This document shows, one piece after another, positions 11,234-20,713 of a DNA stretch of 64,000 nucleotides. The first letter of the stretch is position 1; each line of letters begins with the position of its first letter. Source of the stretch: Hyphomicrobiales bacterium (GTDB lineage: Bacteria > Pseudomonadota > Alphaproteobacteria > Rhizobiales > Beijerinckiaceae); NCBI GenBank assembly GCA_016716745.1, contig JADJVD010000007.1:124001-188000 (forward strand), given 5' to 3'. A program made the translations under genes and the position numbers. The notes beneath the pieces are model-generated. The model was given only the letters and a program-made list of their open reading frames with translations, was not told the origin of the DNA and made no database searches.

Positions 11234-12391
11234 ATGCGCCGTATCCCCGTCAAGCCGCGCGCCAATCTCGAGGCGCGCGCGCGCGAACTCGGCTTCACCT
11301 TCCACACGCTCGACGGTGAGACGTATTGGGACGAAACGGCCTGCTACGCCTTCACGCTGCGCGAGATCGAGGAGGATCTCGAGACGCCGACGGCGGAGCT
11401 GCGCCAGATGACGCTCGAACTCGTCTCGCGCGTGGTGCGCGACGAGGCGGCGCTGGCGCGCTTGTGCATCCCGCGCGAGGCGTGGAGCCTCGTCGCCGAG
11501 AGCTGGGAGCGCGGCGACGCCTCGCTCTACGGGCGGTTCGATTTCTCCTATGGCGGGAGCGGCCCGGCGAAGCTGCTCGAATACAACGCCGACACGCCGA
11601 CCGCGCTCTACGAGTCGGCCGTCTTCCAGTGGGTCTGGCTCGAGGACGCGATGAAGCAGGGCCTGATCCCGCGCGGCTGCGATCAGTTCAACTCGCTGCA
11701 CGAAAAGCTGGTCGCCCGCCTGCGCGAGATCGGCGAGGGCGGCCTGATGCATATCGCCGGGTTGCGCGACAACGAGGAGGATCGCGGTTTCCTCGCCTAT
11801 CTGGAGGACTGCGCGCGGCAGGCCGGGCTCGAGACGGACGTGCTCGACATGACGCAGATCGGCGTGTCGGAGCAGAACAAGTTCTGCGACACGAAGGATC
11901 GGTGGATCGAGCTTCTGTTCAAGCTCTATCCGTGGGAGTGGCTGCTGGCCGACGACTATAGCCGCTCGCCCGCGATGGCGAACACGACCTTCATCGAGCC
12001 GCCGTGGAAGATGGCGCTCTCCAACAAGGGCATGCTGCCGCTGCTGTGGAGTCTGGCGCCGGGCCATCCCAATCTGCTGCCGGCCTTCTTCGAGGACGAT
12101 CCGCGCAAGAGCGAACTGGGGTCGCATTTCGCGCGCAAGCCTCTGTTCTCGCGCGAGGGCGCCAATGTGATGCTGGTCGACGGCGACGAGGTCGTGCGCG
12201 AGGACGGCCCCTACGGCGCGGAGGGCTACATCCGCCAGGCGCTGGCGCCGCTGCCGGATTTCGACGGCTTCCGCCCCGTCGTCGGGAGCTGGGTGGTGGG
12301 CGACGAGGCCGCGGGCGTCGGCCTGCGCGAGGATCGCGACGCGATCACGCGCAACACCTCTCGCTTCGTTCCGCACATCATCGTCGAATAG
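11234..12391 (+). CDS. Glutathionylspermidine synthase family protein (YjfC/YgiC-like ATP-grasp)
   Basis: 385 residues resembling the synthetase domain of glutathionylspermidine synthase: FDFSYGGSGPAKLLEYNADTPTALYE (about 98-123) carries the conserved EYNADTPT, and the C-terminal region has GxNVMLVDGDEV and the closing GYIRQALAPLPDFDGFRPVVGSWVVGDEAAGVGLRED motif. It lacks the amidase domain of the bifunctional enzyme, like E. coli YjfC and YgiC, whose acceptor is unknown. Its ATG is one base after the DUF1190 stop, so the genes are translationally close. The likely reaction is ATP-dependent amide bond formation between a peptide carboxylate and an amine; that is inferred from the fold. Confidence 0.88.
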   Translation: MRRIPVKPRANLEARARELGFTFHTLDGETYWDETACYAFTLREIEEDLETPTAELRQMTLELVSRVVRDEAALARLCIPREAWSLVAESWERGDASLYGRFDFSYGGSGPAKLLEYNADTPTALYESAVFQWVWLEDAMKQGLIPRGCDQFNSLHEKLVARLREIGEGGLMHIAGLRDNEEDRGFLAYLEDCARQAGLETDVLDMTQIGVSEQNKFCDTKDRWIELLFKLYPWEWLLADDYSRSPAMANTTFIEPPWKMALSNKGMLPLLWSLAPGHPNLLPAFFEDDPRKSELGSHFARKPLFSREGANVMLVDGDEVVREDGPYGAEGYIRQALAPLPDFDGFRPVVGSWVVGDEAAGVGLREDRDAITRNTSRFVPHIIVE

Positions 12392-12408
12392 AGCGCCGCG
12401 CGCCTCGC

Positions 12409-12436
12409 CGTCATTGCGAGCGCAGCGAAGCAATCC
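12409..12436. repeat. Dispersed 28-bp palindromic repeat, copy 1
   Basis: Starts CGTCATTGCGAGCG and ends AGCGAAGCAATCC. It matches the copy at 50085-50112 in 27 of 28 positions. It lies in the gap between two convergent genes, the usual place for this widespread alphaproteobacterial intergenic repeat. The core GATTGCTTCGC / GCGAAGCAATC can fold and may act as a transcription terminator. Confidence 0.75.
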
Positions 12437-12548
12437 GGCTGGGCAGGACGACGGCTTCGACGTGGATCGTCTGGCTCGCGCTGACGGGCTGGTTCGCGCG
12501 AGAGACGCGGCGGGATGGGCGCGGAGAGCCGTCGCGGTTCACCGCGTG

Positions 12549-13217
12549 TCAGTGGGCCATGTCGAAGCGCGGGCGGTCGCGCTGGCGTTCGATGCGCGCG
12601 CCCCGCTGCTTCATGTCGCGCAGGGCGACGAACATCATCGCCGTCATCAGCGCGTCGTTGAACGCGTCGTGCTGGGCGAGCGCGGGCAGGCCGAGATCCT
12701 TCATGATCGCGCGGAAGGTGAGGTCGCAATGCGTGCCGGGCGGCGCGTCGCCATATTTCAGCTCGTAGTAGAGCTTCGACACTTCGATGAGCGGGTTCGG
12801 CATTTCGATGCCGATGAAGCGCAGCACGTTGCGATCGATCATCGCGACGTCGAATTCAAGGAAGTAGCCGACGAGCGGCCGGCCGCCGACGAAATGCAGG
12901 AACTCGGGCCAGATATTGTAGAGGCGCTGCCCGCTTTCGACGTCGACCTGGCGCAGATGGTGGACCTTGATCGCGTCGGCCGCCATATCGGATTCCGGCC
13001 GCGCGAGCTTGACGAAACGCTCGCTGGTGAGAATGCGGTTGCCGCGTATCCGCACCGCCGCGATGGTGATGATCTCATCCTTCTTGACGTCGAGTCCCGT
13101 CGTCTCGCAATCGACCGCGACGAACTCGTTCGGCGGACCCTTCTCGAACATGAAGCGATAGGATTGATCGCCGATGGTCGCCTGATGGAAGAGGCGTTTG
13201 GCCCAGCGCGGTATCAT
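12549..13217 (-). CDS. DEDDh-type 3'-5' exonuclease (DnaQ/epsilon-like)
   Basis: 222 residues. ExoI motif FVAVDCETTG carries Asp36 and Glu38; ExoII lies around LVGYFLEFDVAMID; ExoIII is AQHDAFNDALMTAMMF with the catalytic His and Asp five residues apart. This is a stand-alone proofreading-type exonuclease, shorter than DnaQ. Its ATG overlaps the stop of the DUF294 gene by one base (TGATG), so the two are translationally coupled. The pairing of this exonuclease with a DUF294 cNMP/CBS protein and an acetate symporter recurs in proteobacteria, but how the three cooperate is not established. Confidence 0.9.
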   Translation of the reverse strand: MIPRWAKRLFHQATIGDQSYRFMFEKGPPNEFVAVDCETTGLDVKKDEIITIAAVRIRGNRILTSERFVKLARPESDMAADAIKVHHLRQVDVESGQRLYNIWPEFLHFVGGRPLVGYFLEFDVAMIDRNVLRFIGIEMPNPLIEVSKLYYELKYGDAPPGTHCDLTFRAIMKDLGLPALAQHDAFNDALMTAMMFVALRDMKQRGARIERQRDRPRFDMAH

Positions 13218-15019
13218 CAGAACATCGCCAGATTGAAGTGACGGCGGATGATGTCGCGGAACTGCTTCACGACGCCGAAGGCGTCGCGCAGCAATTCGCG
13301 ATCCATGCTCGACAGTTCGGCCGGTTTCGTCAGCGTGCCGGAGGCGCCGGGCGTCTGCGTGATCTGGCTGTCGAGTCGCAGCGAGGTGAAGTAGCGGAAG
13401 GCCTGCGACAGTTCGCGCGCGAATTCCGGCTTGAGCACGTTGGTCTCGCCGAGGCGCAGGATGCGCTGGTCGGTGCCGGTCTCCATCAGTCCGTGCTCCA
13501 GCGCCAGCGAGCGCACGCCGTGGACGATGGGGAAGACGCCGCCTTTCTTGAGATCGAGCGCGTCGCCCGCGCCCTCGCTCGTGATGAGGTTGCGGAAGAA
13601 GCCGATCGGCGTCGGGAATGCGTCGATCGCGCGGGCGAAATGCGCCAGATAGGCGCGTTCGCCGCGCACTGTGTTGATCAGCGCCGTCTTCGCCTCGGTC
13701 AGCAGTTCCGACCGTCCGGCCACCGCGTCGGCGTCGTAGAAGATCGCCACGTTCATATGCGCATCGGGCGTCGGCAGCGCGACCCAGCTTCTGAAGTCGG
13801 CGACGAATTCGCTCAGCGGCCGCGACCAGAACGGATTGCGCACCATCACATTGCCGGGGCAGGGCGGGAAGCCGAACGACTCGAGCGCCGCGGTGAACGA
13901 CTCGCGGAACTCGTTCAGCATCGGCTCGGGCACGGGCTCGGACAGGATGAGGCCGTTGTCCTGATCCGTGCGCATGGTCTGCTCGCCGCGTCCTTCGCTG
14001 CCCATCACGATCAGGCAGGAGCGTTCGCGCAGGTCGGGATGGGCGGTGAACTCGAAGGTTCGCGCGAACAGGCGGCGATTGAGATCGGAGACGATCTCGG
14101 CGATGACGTCGGCTTTCACGCCCTGGCGGCGCAGACGCCGCACCTGCGCCTCGATGTCGTTGGCGGCGGCGGAAAGGTCCGCAATGCCGGCGGCGCGGTC
14201 GATGCGGCCGGCGACGAGCTGCGAATTGCCGGCCAGAAAACTCAGGACGTCGATGTCCTCGACGATGCCAACGAACTTGTCTCCGTCCTTCACGGCCACG
14301 CGCCGCTTGTTGTGCTTCGTCATCATCAGCAGCGCGGAGAACACGAAGTCGTCCGGCGACAGGGACACGATGTCGAAATGCGTCACCGTGCGCACGGGGT
14401 CGTCGATCGACATGCGGTTGAGCACCACCGCTTTCGACAGATTCATGCCGGTGATGACGCCGACGCGCTCGCCGTCGCGCACGAACAGCGCGTTCGAGTT
14501 GATGTCGCGCATCTTGTGGCCGGCCGTCTCGATCGTGTCGGACGAGTTGATGAAATGCGCCGGATGCACGAACAGGTCGCGCACATGCGAGCGCATCAGC
14601 GAGCCGAAGCGCGCCTCCTCCTCCTCATGCGCCATCTCGGAGAGCTTGCGCGAGATGTCGAGATAGAAGAACGCGCCGAACCGGTCGTTCTTGCTGACGA
14701 TCTTCAGAACGGCGTCGCGCGCGATCTGATAGAGGAGGGTTTCCTCGCGCGCCACGAAGCTGCGCGTCGCCGCGCCCTGCACCAGGGAGCGGCTGTCGAA
14801 GACGTCGCGCGGGCCGAAGATGGAGACGAGCTCCTCGCCGTCGCGCTCCTCGACGGCGCCTTTCAGGACGATGCAGAGAAACTCGGTCGCCTGGCCGGCC
14901 GCCAGCACGGTGGCGCCCGGCGCGTAATACTCGATGTCGGTCGCGTCCTGCAGAAACTCGATTTCCGTCGCCTCGAGGCGATCGAACGGCGACTGGGAGA
15001 CGTCGAAAACGGCGGGCAC
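13217..15019 (-). CDS. DUF294 nucleotidyltransferase-like protein with cNMP-binding and CBS domains
   Basis: 600 residues. Domain order: cyclic-nucleotide-binding beta barrel (about 15-130), a pair of CBS domains (about 145-275; SNALFVRDGERVGVITGMNLSKAV and KRRVAVKDGDKFVGIVEDIDVLSFL), a putative nucleotidyltransferase domain with GSEGRGEQTMRTDQDNGLI (the G-S...D-x-D pattern, around 345-365), then a helical DUF294 C-terminal domain. No membrane segment. It probably senses a nucleotide and modifies or signals to a partner; in other bacteria such proteins sit beside actP. Here it lies 90 bases after actP, separated from it by a terminator hairpin, and upstream of the exonuclease. Confidence 0.9.
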   Translation of the reverse strand: MPAVFDVSQSPFDRLEATEIEFLQDATDIEYYAPGATVLAAGQATEFLCIVLKGAVEERDGEELVSIFGPRDVFDSRSLVQGAATRSFVAREETLLYQIARDAVLKIVSKNDRFGAFFYLDISRKLSEMAHEEEEARFGSLMRSHVRDLFVHPAHFINSSDTIETAGHKMRDINSNALFVRDGERVGVITGMNLSKAVVLNRMSIDDPVRTVTHFDIVSLSPDDFVFSALLMMTKHNKRRVAVKDGDKFVGIVEDIDVLSFLAGNSQLVAGRIDRAAGIADLSAAANDIEAQVRRLRRQGVKADVIAEIVSDLNRRLFARTFEFTAHPDLRERSCLIVMGSEGRGEQTMRTDQDNGLILSEPVPEPMLNEFRESFTAALESFGFPPCPGNVMVRNPFWSRPLSEFVADFRSWVALPTPDAHMNVAIFYDADAVAGRSELLTEAKTALINTVRGERAYLAHFARAIDAFPTPIGFFRNLITSEGAGDALDLKKGGVFPIVHGVRSLALEHGLMETGTDQRILRLGETNVLKPEFARELSQAFRYFTSLRLDSQITQTPGASGTLTKPAELSSMDRELLRDAFGVVKQFRDIIRRHFNLAMF

Positions 15020-15037
15020 GGGACAATCTCCGGCGAT

Positions 15038-15076
15038 CGAAACAAAAGCGCCGCGCGAGGCGAGCCCGCGCGGCGC
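15038..15076 (-). terminator. Terminator hairpin after actP
   Basis: A perfect 10-bp GC stem (15048-15057 with 15067-15076, 9-base loop) is followed on the minus strand by TTTTGTTTCG. It lies between actP and the DUF294 gene, so read-through is probably only partial. Confidence 0.75.
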
Positions 15077-15109
15077 GTTTCTAGCACATCGCGATCCGGC
15101 GTCGCGTGG

Positions 15110-16822
15110 TCAGTGCGACGCAGCGCCCGCCGCGCCGATGCCCGTCTGCGAACGGACATACTGCGGCAGGAAGCCGGCGCGGTCCTCGGCGGCGCGCTTC
15201 GACGTGTCGAGCTTCGAGAACAGCCAGATGCCGCCGAAGGCCAGAGCCATCGAGAACAGCGCCGGGTTGTCGTACGGGAACGGCGCGGAACCCTTCGGGT
15301 TGCCGAGCGCGGCTTCCCACACGCCCGGCGACAGCACGACGCCGACGAGCGCCGAGATGAGGCCGAGGAAGCCGCCGATGACGGCGCCGCGCGTCGTCAT
15401 GCCGGACCAGAAGATCGACATGAGCAGCACGGGGAAGTTGCACGAGGCCGCGATCGAGAAGGCGAGGCCGACCATGAAGGCGACGTTCTGGTTCTCGAAC
15501 ACGATGCCGAGGACAACCGCGACGACGCCGAGCACAACGGTCGCCATCTTGGAAATGCGGATCTCGTCCTGCTCGTTGGCTTTGCCCTTCTTGACGACCG
15601 TCGCGTAGAGGTCGTGGCTGATCGCCGAGGCGCCGGCCAGCGTCAGGCCCGACACGACCGCGAGGATCGTGGCGAAGGCCACCGCCGAGATGAAGCCCAG
15701 GAAGATGTTGCCGCCGACCGCGTTGGCGAGGTGGATCGCCGCCATGTTCGAGCCGCCCTTGATCGCCGCCAGCCCCTTCGCAGGGTCGGTGAGGAATTCG
15801 GGGTTGGTCGAAACCAGCGTGATCGCGCCGAAGCCGATGATGAAGGTCAGGATGTAGAAGTAGCCGATGAAGCCGGTGGCGTAGAACACCGACTTGCGGG
15901 CGGCCTTCGCGTCCGCGACCGTGAAGAAGCGCATCAGGATGTGCGGCAGACCGGCGGTGCCGAACATCAGCGCGAGGCCGAGCGAGATCGCCGACAGCGG
16001 GTTCGAGATCAGCGAGCCGGGGCCCATGATCGCGGACGGGTTCGCCCCGGCGACGCCGTTGGCGGCGGTCTTGGGGTGAACCTCGACGGCCTTGGCGAAC
16101 AGCGCCTCCGGCGAGAAGCCGAACTTGACGAGCACCATGAACGCCATGAAGGACGCGCCGGCGAGCAGCAGGCAGGCCTTGATGATCTGCACCCAGGTCG
16201 TCGCCACCATGCCGCCGAAGGTCACGTAGATGATCATCAGCGCGCCGACGATGAAGACCGCCCACATGTAGTCCATGCCGAACAGAAGCTGGATCAGCTT
16301 GCCGGCGCCGACCATCTGCGCGATCAGGTAGAACGCCACCGTCACCAGCGTGCCGCAGGCCGCCAGAACGCGGATCGGCGTCTGCGAGAAGCGGAACGAG
16401 GCGACGTCGGCGAAGGTGAACTTGCCGAGGTTGCGCAGCGGCTCGGCGATGAGGAAGGTCACCACCGGCCAGCCGACGAGCCAGCCCACCGAGTAGATCA
16501 GGCCGTCGTAGCCGGAGAGATAGACGAGGCCGGAAATGCCGAGGAACGAGGCGGCCGACATGTAGTCGCCCGCGATCGCCAGGCCGTTCTGGAAGCCGGT
16601 GATGCCGCCGCCGGCGGTGTAGAACTGCGCGGCCGAGCGCGTCTGGCGCGCCGCCCAGTAGGTGATGCCGAGCGTCAGCAGCACGAAAGCGACGAACATG
16701 CCGATGGCGGCCCAGTTCGTCGCCTGCTTCTGCACTGCGCCGGAGACGGCGTCGGCGAGGGCGGCGGACGAAACCAGCGCGCCGCAAGCGCCGAGAAGAA
16801 GAGCGTTCAGTCGCGACATCAC
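15110..16822 (-). CDS. actP: Sodium:solute symporter, acetate permease type
   Basis: 570 residues with an N-terminal signal-like segment and about 13 membrane helices, the layout of the sodium/solute symporter (SSS) family. [32 protein letters not shown] and [18 protein letters not shown] are typical of ActP, which takes up acetate and related short monocarboxylates. Its start overlaps the stop of the DUF485 gene by 4 bases (ATGA), the conserved yjcH-actP arrangement. A terminator follows the gene. The exact substrate (acetate, glycolate, propionate) is not set by the sequence. Confidence 0.93.
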   Translation of the reverse strand: MMSRLNALLLGACGALVSSAALADAVSGAVQKQATNWAAIGMFVAFVLLTLGITYWAARQTRSAAQFYTAGGGITGFQNGLAIAGDYMSAASFLGISGLVYLSGYDGLIYSVGWLVGWPVVTFLIAEPLRNLGKFTFADVASFRFSQTPIRVLAACGTLVTVAFYLIAQMVGAGKLIQLLFGMDYMWAVFIVGALMIIYVTFGGMVATTWVQIIKACLLLAGASFMAFMVLVKFGFSPEALFAKAVEVHPKTAANGVAGANPSAIMGPGSLISNPLSAISLGLALMFGTAGLPHILMRFFTVADAKAARKSVFYATGFIGYFYILTFIIGFGAITLVSTNPEFLTDPAKGLAAIKGGSNMAAIHLANAVGGNIFLGFISAVAFATILAVVSGLTLAGASAISHDLYATVVKKGKANEQDEIRISKMATVVLGVVAVVLGIVFENQNVAFMVGLAFSIAASCNFPVLLMSIFWSGMTTRGAVIGGFLGLISALVGVVLSPGVWEAALGNPKGSAPFPYDNPALFSMALAFGGIWLFSKLDTSKRAAEDRAGFLPQYVRSQTGIGAAGAASH

Positions 16823-17124
16823 TTGGACTCCTCGACGATCTGGCGGGTCAGCGTGTCGTATTTGGCGTTCGCCTTGACGACGTAGATGCCGGTGAGCACG
16901 AAGGCCGAGACGATGACGAACAGGCCGATCGGAATGCCCCAGGTGGTGATCGCGCCGCCGATCGGCGTGGCGAGCAGCGGCTTGTTCCAGGCGACGAGCG
17001 CGATGAATCCCAGATAGATGACCAGCATGACGACGGTCAGCATCCAGCCCAGCGACGCGCGGCTGCGGACGAGCTCCTGATATTTCGGGTTCTGCGTGAT
17101 TTTTTCGACTGATGCGGCGGCCAT
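16819..17124 (-). CDS. yjcH: DUF485 family membrane protein (YjcH-like)
   Basis: 101 residues. Begins [22 protein letters not shown], the family opening (x-NPKYxELVxxR), followed by two helices ([20 protein letters not shown] and [21 protein letters not shown]) and a charged tail. The start at 17124 is supported by GGAGGGAGG at the right distance; the frame upstream to 17475 is not needed. It is the small companion of ActP and is translated in overlap with it. Its biochemical role is unknown. Confidence 0.92.
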   Translation of the reverse strand: MAAASVEKITQNPKYQELVRSRASLGWMLTVVMLVIYLGFIALVAWNKPLLATPIGGAITTWGIPIGLFVIVSAFVLTGIYVVKANAKYDTLTRQIVEESK

Positions 17125-17184
17125 CGGCGCCTCCCTCCTGTGCTGCGTCGTCCGCGGCCCTCCCGCGGCGCGACGCCGAACGTC

Positions 17185-17206
17185 GCCGACTCTGAACGGA
17201 GTCGGC
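17185..17206. promoter_or_regulatory. Inverted repeat upstream of the yjcH-actP operon
   Basis: A perfect 8-bp inverted repeat GCCGACTC / GAGTCGGC with a 6-base loop lies about 60 bases before the yjcH start, in the divergent gap. It could be a regulator site or a leader hairpin; no assignment is possible. Confidence 0.35.
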
Positions 17207-17416
17207 ACTAGCTCCGCTGCCGGCGTAGACGACGCAGCGCCCTGCGGCGAGAACGACAATGGTCGTGCAACGAAGGATTGAGGCGCAACTGCGGCAAACG
17301 CGCGCGTGCGGCGCCGAGGCGGATGCGCCACGCCGTCGCAGGGGCTGCGTTGCGCGGCTCGTTCGGCCATGCGAGTATGGCTGATTATTTTGAGTTCTAT
17401 TTCAGGTTGAAGGGTC

Positions 17417-18109
17417 ATGCGCGCGCTTTGCTTCGCCGCCAGCCTGTTCGTCAGCCTCGCCGGCGCGCCCGCCACATGGGCGCAGTCTGCGGATGCTGGG
17501 CGAGAGGACTGGAGCCCGGTTTCGTGGCTGTCGCCGGTTCGGGTGCAGGACCGCGCCGTCTGGCGCTCGCCGCTCGATCAGTCGGCATGGCGGGTCGGCG
17601 CCTTCGCCGGCTACTACCATCACGGCGCCTACCGGACGATCGCCTTCCAGCCTTGGCGCGCGCGGGGTCTGGACACGTCGGGCCGGATATTCGCCGCCAA
17701 CGCGGTGCTGACGGTGTTCGAGGCGCCGCGCCTGCCGCTCGCGCTCGAACTCGACGTTACGCTCGCGGCCCATTCCGGGCCCCGGAATTTTGGCGAGATC
17801 GCCGTCGCGCCGGCCCTGCGCTGGAGCTGGTTTCCGTGGAGCCGTTACGTTCACACGACGTTCCGGACGGCGATCGTCGGCCTGTCCTATACGACGCGGG
17901 AGTCGCCGCTCGAGGCGATGGACACGGAGAAGGGGCGCACCCGCCGCCTGCTCAACCACGCCTTGATCGAATGGACGTTCGCGCCCACGCAGGATTCGCC
18001 ATGGGAGGCGTTCGTGCGGCTCCACCACCGCTCCGGCGTCTATGGCCGGATGGGCGGGGTGAAGGGCGGATCGAACTACGTCGCCATCGGCGTGCGTTCG
18101 CAGCTCTGA
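17417..18109 (+). CDS. Outer-membrane beta-barrel-like protein with signal peptide
   Basis: 230 residues. A signal peptide (MRALCFAASLFVSLAGAPATWAQ) is followed by alternating amphipathic strands rich in aromatic residues and ending in ...YVAIGVRSQL, which fits a small outer-membrane barrel. The segment FVRLHHRSGVYG near residue 195 recalls the His-x-Ser active-site strand of PagL-type lipid A deacylases, and the neighbouring gene kdsA serves LPS synthesis, but the match is loose. I therefore call a barrel of unknown function. Confidence 0.6.
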   Translation: MRALCFAASLFVSLAGAPATWAQSADAGREDWSPVSWLSPVRVQDRAVWRSPLDQSAWRVGAFAGYYHHGAYRTIAFQPWRARGLDTSGRIFAANAVLTVFEAPRLPLALELDVTLAAHSGPRNFGEIAVAPALRWSWFPWSRYVHTTFRTAIVGLSYTTRESPLEAMDTEKGRTRRLLNHALIEWTFAPTQDSPWEAFVRLHHRSGVYGRMGGVKGGSNYVAIGVRSQL

Positions 18110-18207
18110 CCGGCGGCGCGGCGCCTCGCGCTTGACGGGGCGCGGCGGCTTTGCTTGGTCCTGCCGCATGAGCGGCGCCCGGCGCGGGCGGGCCGCGAGG
18201 ATCCTCG

Positions 18208-19047
18208 ATGACCATCAATTCGATCGTGCAAGTCGGCGCCGGCGCGGGCGCCGTTCGCTTCGGCAATGGGCTCCCGCTCGCCGTCATGGCGGGGCCCTGC
18301 GCCCTGGAAAGCCGGGCTCATGCGCTGGAGATGGCGGCCGCGTTGAAGGAGATCGCCGCGCGCGTCGGCGTCGGCCTCGTCTACAAATCCTCGTTCGACA
18401 AGGCCAACCGCACCTCGGGCTCCGGCGCGCGCGGCGTCGGCCTCGCCGCGGCCCTGCCGATCTTCGCCGAGATCCGCGAGCGGTTCGGCCTGCCGGTGGT
18501 CACCGACGTGCATGAGAAGGAGCAGTGCGCGGCCGTGGCGCAGGCGGTCGACCTGTTGCAGATCCCGGCCTTCCTGTGCCGCCAGACCGATCTGCTGGTC
18601 GCCGCCGCCGCGACCGGCAAGCCCGTCAATGTGAAGAAGGGCCAGTTCCTCGCGCCCTGGGACATGAAGAATGTCGCCGCCAAGATCGCCGACGCCGGCA
18701 ATCCCAACGTGCTGCTGACCGAGCGCGGCGCGAGCTTCGGCTACAACACGCTGGTCACCGATTTTCGCGGTCTGCCGATCATGGCCGAGACGGGCGCGCC
18801 GGTGATCTTCGACGCGACGCATTCGGTGCAGCAGCCGGGCGGCAAGGGCGGCTCCTCCGGCGGCCAGCGCGAATTCGTGCCGGTTCTGGCGCGCGCGGCC
18901 GTCGCGGTCGGCGTCGCCGGCCTGTTCATCGAGACCCATCAGGACCCCGACAAGGCGCCTTCGGACGGTCCCAACATGGTGCCGCTGTCGGAGCTGGAGG
19001 CGCTGCTCGCCCGCCTCGTCGCATTCGACAGGCTGGCGAAGGCCTGA
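18208..19047 (+). CDS. kdsA: 3-deoxy-8-phosphooctulonate (KDO-8-phosphate) synthase
   Basis: Condenses phosphoenolpyruvate with arabinose 5-phosphate to make KDO-8-phosphate for the LPS inner core. The 279-residue protein has [10 protein letters not shown] (about 28-37), [76 protein letters not shown] and [18 protein letters not shown], all KdsA signatures. It is followed by a convergent hydrolase gene only 4 bases away. In many relatives kdsA lies close to pyrG and eno; here it is between them at several kb distance. Confidence 0.97.
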   Translation: MTINSIVQVGAGAGAVRFGNGLPLAVMAGPCALESRAHALEMAAALKEIAARVGVGLVYKSSFDKANRTSGSGARGVGLAAALPIFAEIRERFGLPVVTDVHEKEQCAAVAQAVDLLQIPAFLCRQTDLLVAAAATGKPVNVKKGQFLAPWDMKNVAAKIADAGNPNVLLTERGASFGYNTLVTDFRGLPIMAETGAPVIFDATHSVQQPGGKGGSSGGQREFVPVLARAAVAVGVAGLFIETHQDPDKAPSDGPNMVPLSELEALLARLVAFDRLAKA

Positions 19048-19051
19048 CGGC

Positions 19052-20713
19052 TCAGGCGACGCGCCGCGTCGCCGCCGGCGCCATCGCCGCCGCGAGATAG
19101 CCGGCGAGCGTCTCGCGCGCCGCGCGCGGCGTGATCTCGTGGTCGCATTCGGCCAGAAACAGCCGCTGCGCGCGCCCGTCCGCGATCAGCGGCCCGAGCA
19201 GCGCCTCGGCCTCCGCGACGCTCGGATCGCCGACCGCGTGGATGAGATGCAGGGCCCCGCCGCGCGCGACGAACGCGTCCGCCTGTCGCAGCAGCGGCGC
19301 GCCGCGGCCGGCGACCGCCTCCGCCCGCGCGATCAGGGAGTCGAGCGCGCGCAGGCTCGACTTGGCGAAGCGTTTGGCGAGCGGCGTCAGCTCGGCTAGC
19401 GCCCCGGCGGCCTCGCTCGTCTCGTCGATGGCGCCGCCGGCCCGCCGCCGCACGGCGCCCCAGACGGCCAGTTCCGCCGTCTGGGTCGGGCGAAGCGCGA
19501 AGGTCGCGATGTTGCCGAGCGCGACGAGGTCGACGCGCGGATCGTTCATTCCGACGTGAAAGGCGTGATAGGCGCCGCTGCACAGACCGAAGAGGCCGAT
19601 ACGCTCGAAGCCGCGCGCGGCGAGTTCGTCCACCGCCGCCCGCGTCATCGCGCCCTGCGCCTCGCCATACAGATCGTGCGGTTCGCCGGGACTGTCGCCG
19701 ACGCCCTCGAAATCGAGCCGCAGCGTCGCCGCGCCGGATTGCGCCAGCCTCCGCGCGAGACCGACCGTCTGGCGCCCCCAGCCGGTATGGGCGACGCGGC
19801 CGGCGTTCAGGGCGATCAGCGCCGTGCGCGTCGGCGCGCCGGGCAGGGTGAGGACGGCGCCGAGGCGACCGCCGTCGAGCGACACCGTCTCCTCGCGCCA
19901 TCCCGCGCCGAACAAGGGCGCGGAAGACGGATCGACCGCGCCGTCCAGCGCCGGGCCGGCGGCGATCCAGCGCGCCGCATGCTCCAGCGCCGCGTCGGGC
20001 CGGCGCGAGGCGGTGGCGTCGCACATCATGGCGTCGTAGCCGGCGAACGGCTCGAGCGTGATCGAGGCGCCTTTCGAGGCCCACATCGCCGAAAGCGCGC
20101 CGATCCGCCGACGCGGTCGCTCGGGCGCGAGATAGATGCGCGCGCGGGCGGCGGGCGAAACGATGTCGAGATCGAACGCCTCGACGGAGGCGGCCAGCGA
20201 ATGAGAGAGGGCGAAGCCCGCGACGTCGATCGCCGCGTCGGCGTCGCTTCCCCGTCCGGGCCGTTCCATCATCGCGGCGAGCGCGCGCAATTCGCGCAAA
20301 TGCTCGCGGCCGGACGCGACAGGCGCGAGCAGCGCCAGATCGTCGACGTGCTCGTTCGCGGTAGATGCCGCGGCGGCGACCGCCGCCCCGAGCCGGAGGC
20401 CGACGAGCGAGACCGAGCGCGCGCCGGCCTCGCGCAGGAACGCGACCGCCGCCTGCGCGTCCTCGATCATGCCGGCGAGGTCCGGCCCGCCCTCGATGTC
20501 GGCCGAATCGCCGTCGCCGCGATAGTCGAAGACGAGGGTGGGGAGCCCGAGTTCGGCGATCATCTCGGCGAGCCGCGTCGTCGCCGCGCGCGCCACCAGC
20601 CCCTCGAAGCCGAAGGCTGGGCAGATCGCCACCGCCCGCCCGCCGGAGCCCGGATAGAAGCGCCCCGCGCAGCGCCCGAAGGCGACGCCGCGCCGGGCAG
20701 GGCGCGTCAACAT
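19052..20713 (-). CDS. Two-domain alpha/beta hydrolase-like protein
   Basis: 553 residues made of two alpha/beta-hydrolase domains in tandem (about 1-240 and 260-553). The first has PAFGFEGLVAR, a strand VFDYRGDGDSAD and a nucleophile elbow GLRLGA; the second has ALIALNAGRVAHTGWGRQ, LRLDFEGVGDSPG, the elbow GLCSGAYHAF and a final AECDHEIT with the Asp-His region. The usual catalytic serine is replaced by Arg in the first elbow and by Cys in the second. The two elbows recall the paired hydrolases found with exosortase/exopolysaccharide loci, here fused into one polypeptide. Substrate unknown; the second domain may be active, the first probably not. Confidence 0.75.
   Translation of the reverse strand: MLTRPARRGVAFGRCAGRFYPGSGGRAVAICPAFGFEGLVARAATTRLAEMIAELGLPTLVFDYRGDGDSADIEGGPDLAGMIEDAQAAVAFLREAGARSVSLVGLRLGAAVAAAASTANEHVDDLALLAPVASGREHLRELRALAAMMERPGRGSDADAAIDVAGFALSHSLAASVEAFDLDIVSPAARARIYLAPERPRRRIGALSAMWASKGASITLEPFAGYDAMMCDATASRRPDAALEHAARWIAAGPALDGAVDPSSAPLFGAGWREETVSLDGGRLGAVLTLPGAPTRTALIALNAGRVAHTGWGRQTVGLARRLAQSGAATLRLDFEGVGDSPGEPHDLYGEAQGAMTRAAVDELAARGFERIGLFGLCSGAYHAFHVGMNDPRVDLVALGNIATFALRPTQTAELAVWGAVRRRAGGAIDETSEAAGALAELTPLAKRFAKSSLRALDSLIARAEAVAGRGAPLLRQADAFVARGGALHLIHAVGDPSVAEAEALLGPLIADGRAQRLFLAECDHEITPRAARETLAGYLAAAMAPAATRRVA

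Noticed and set aside
13238..16885. A 1215-residue open frame opposite actP and the DUF294 gene
   Set aside because: It is antisense to two well-supported genes, Arg/Ala/Asp-rich with no domain, and results from high GC content.
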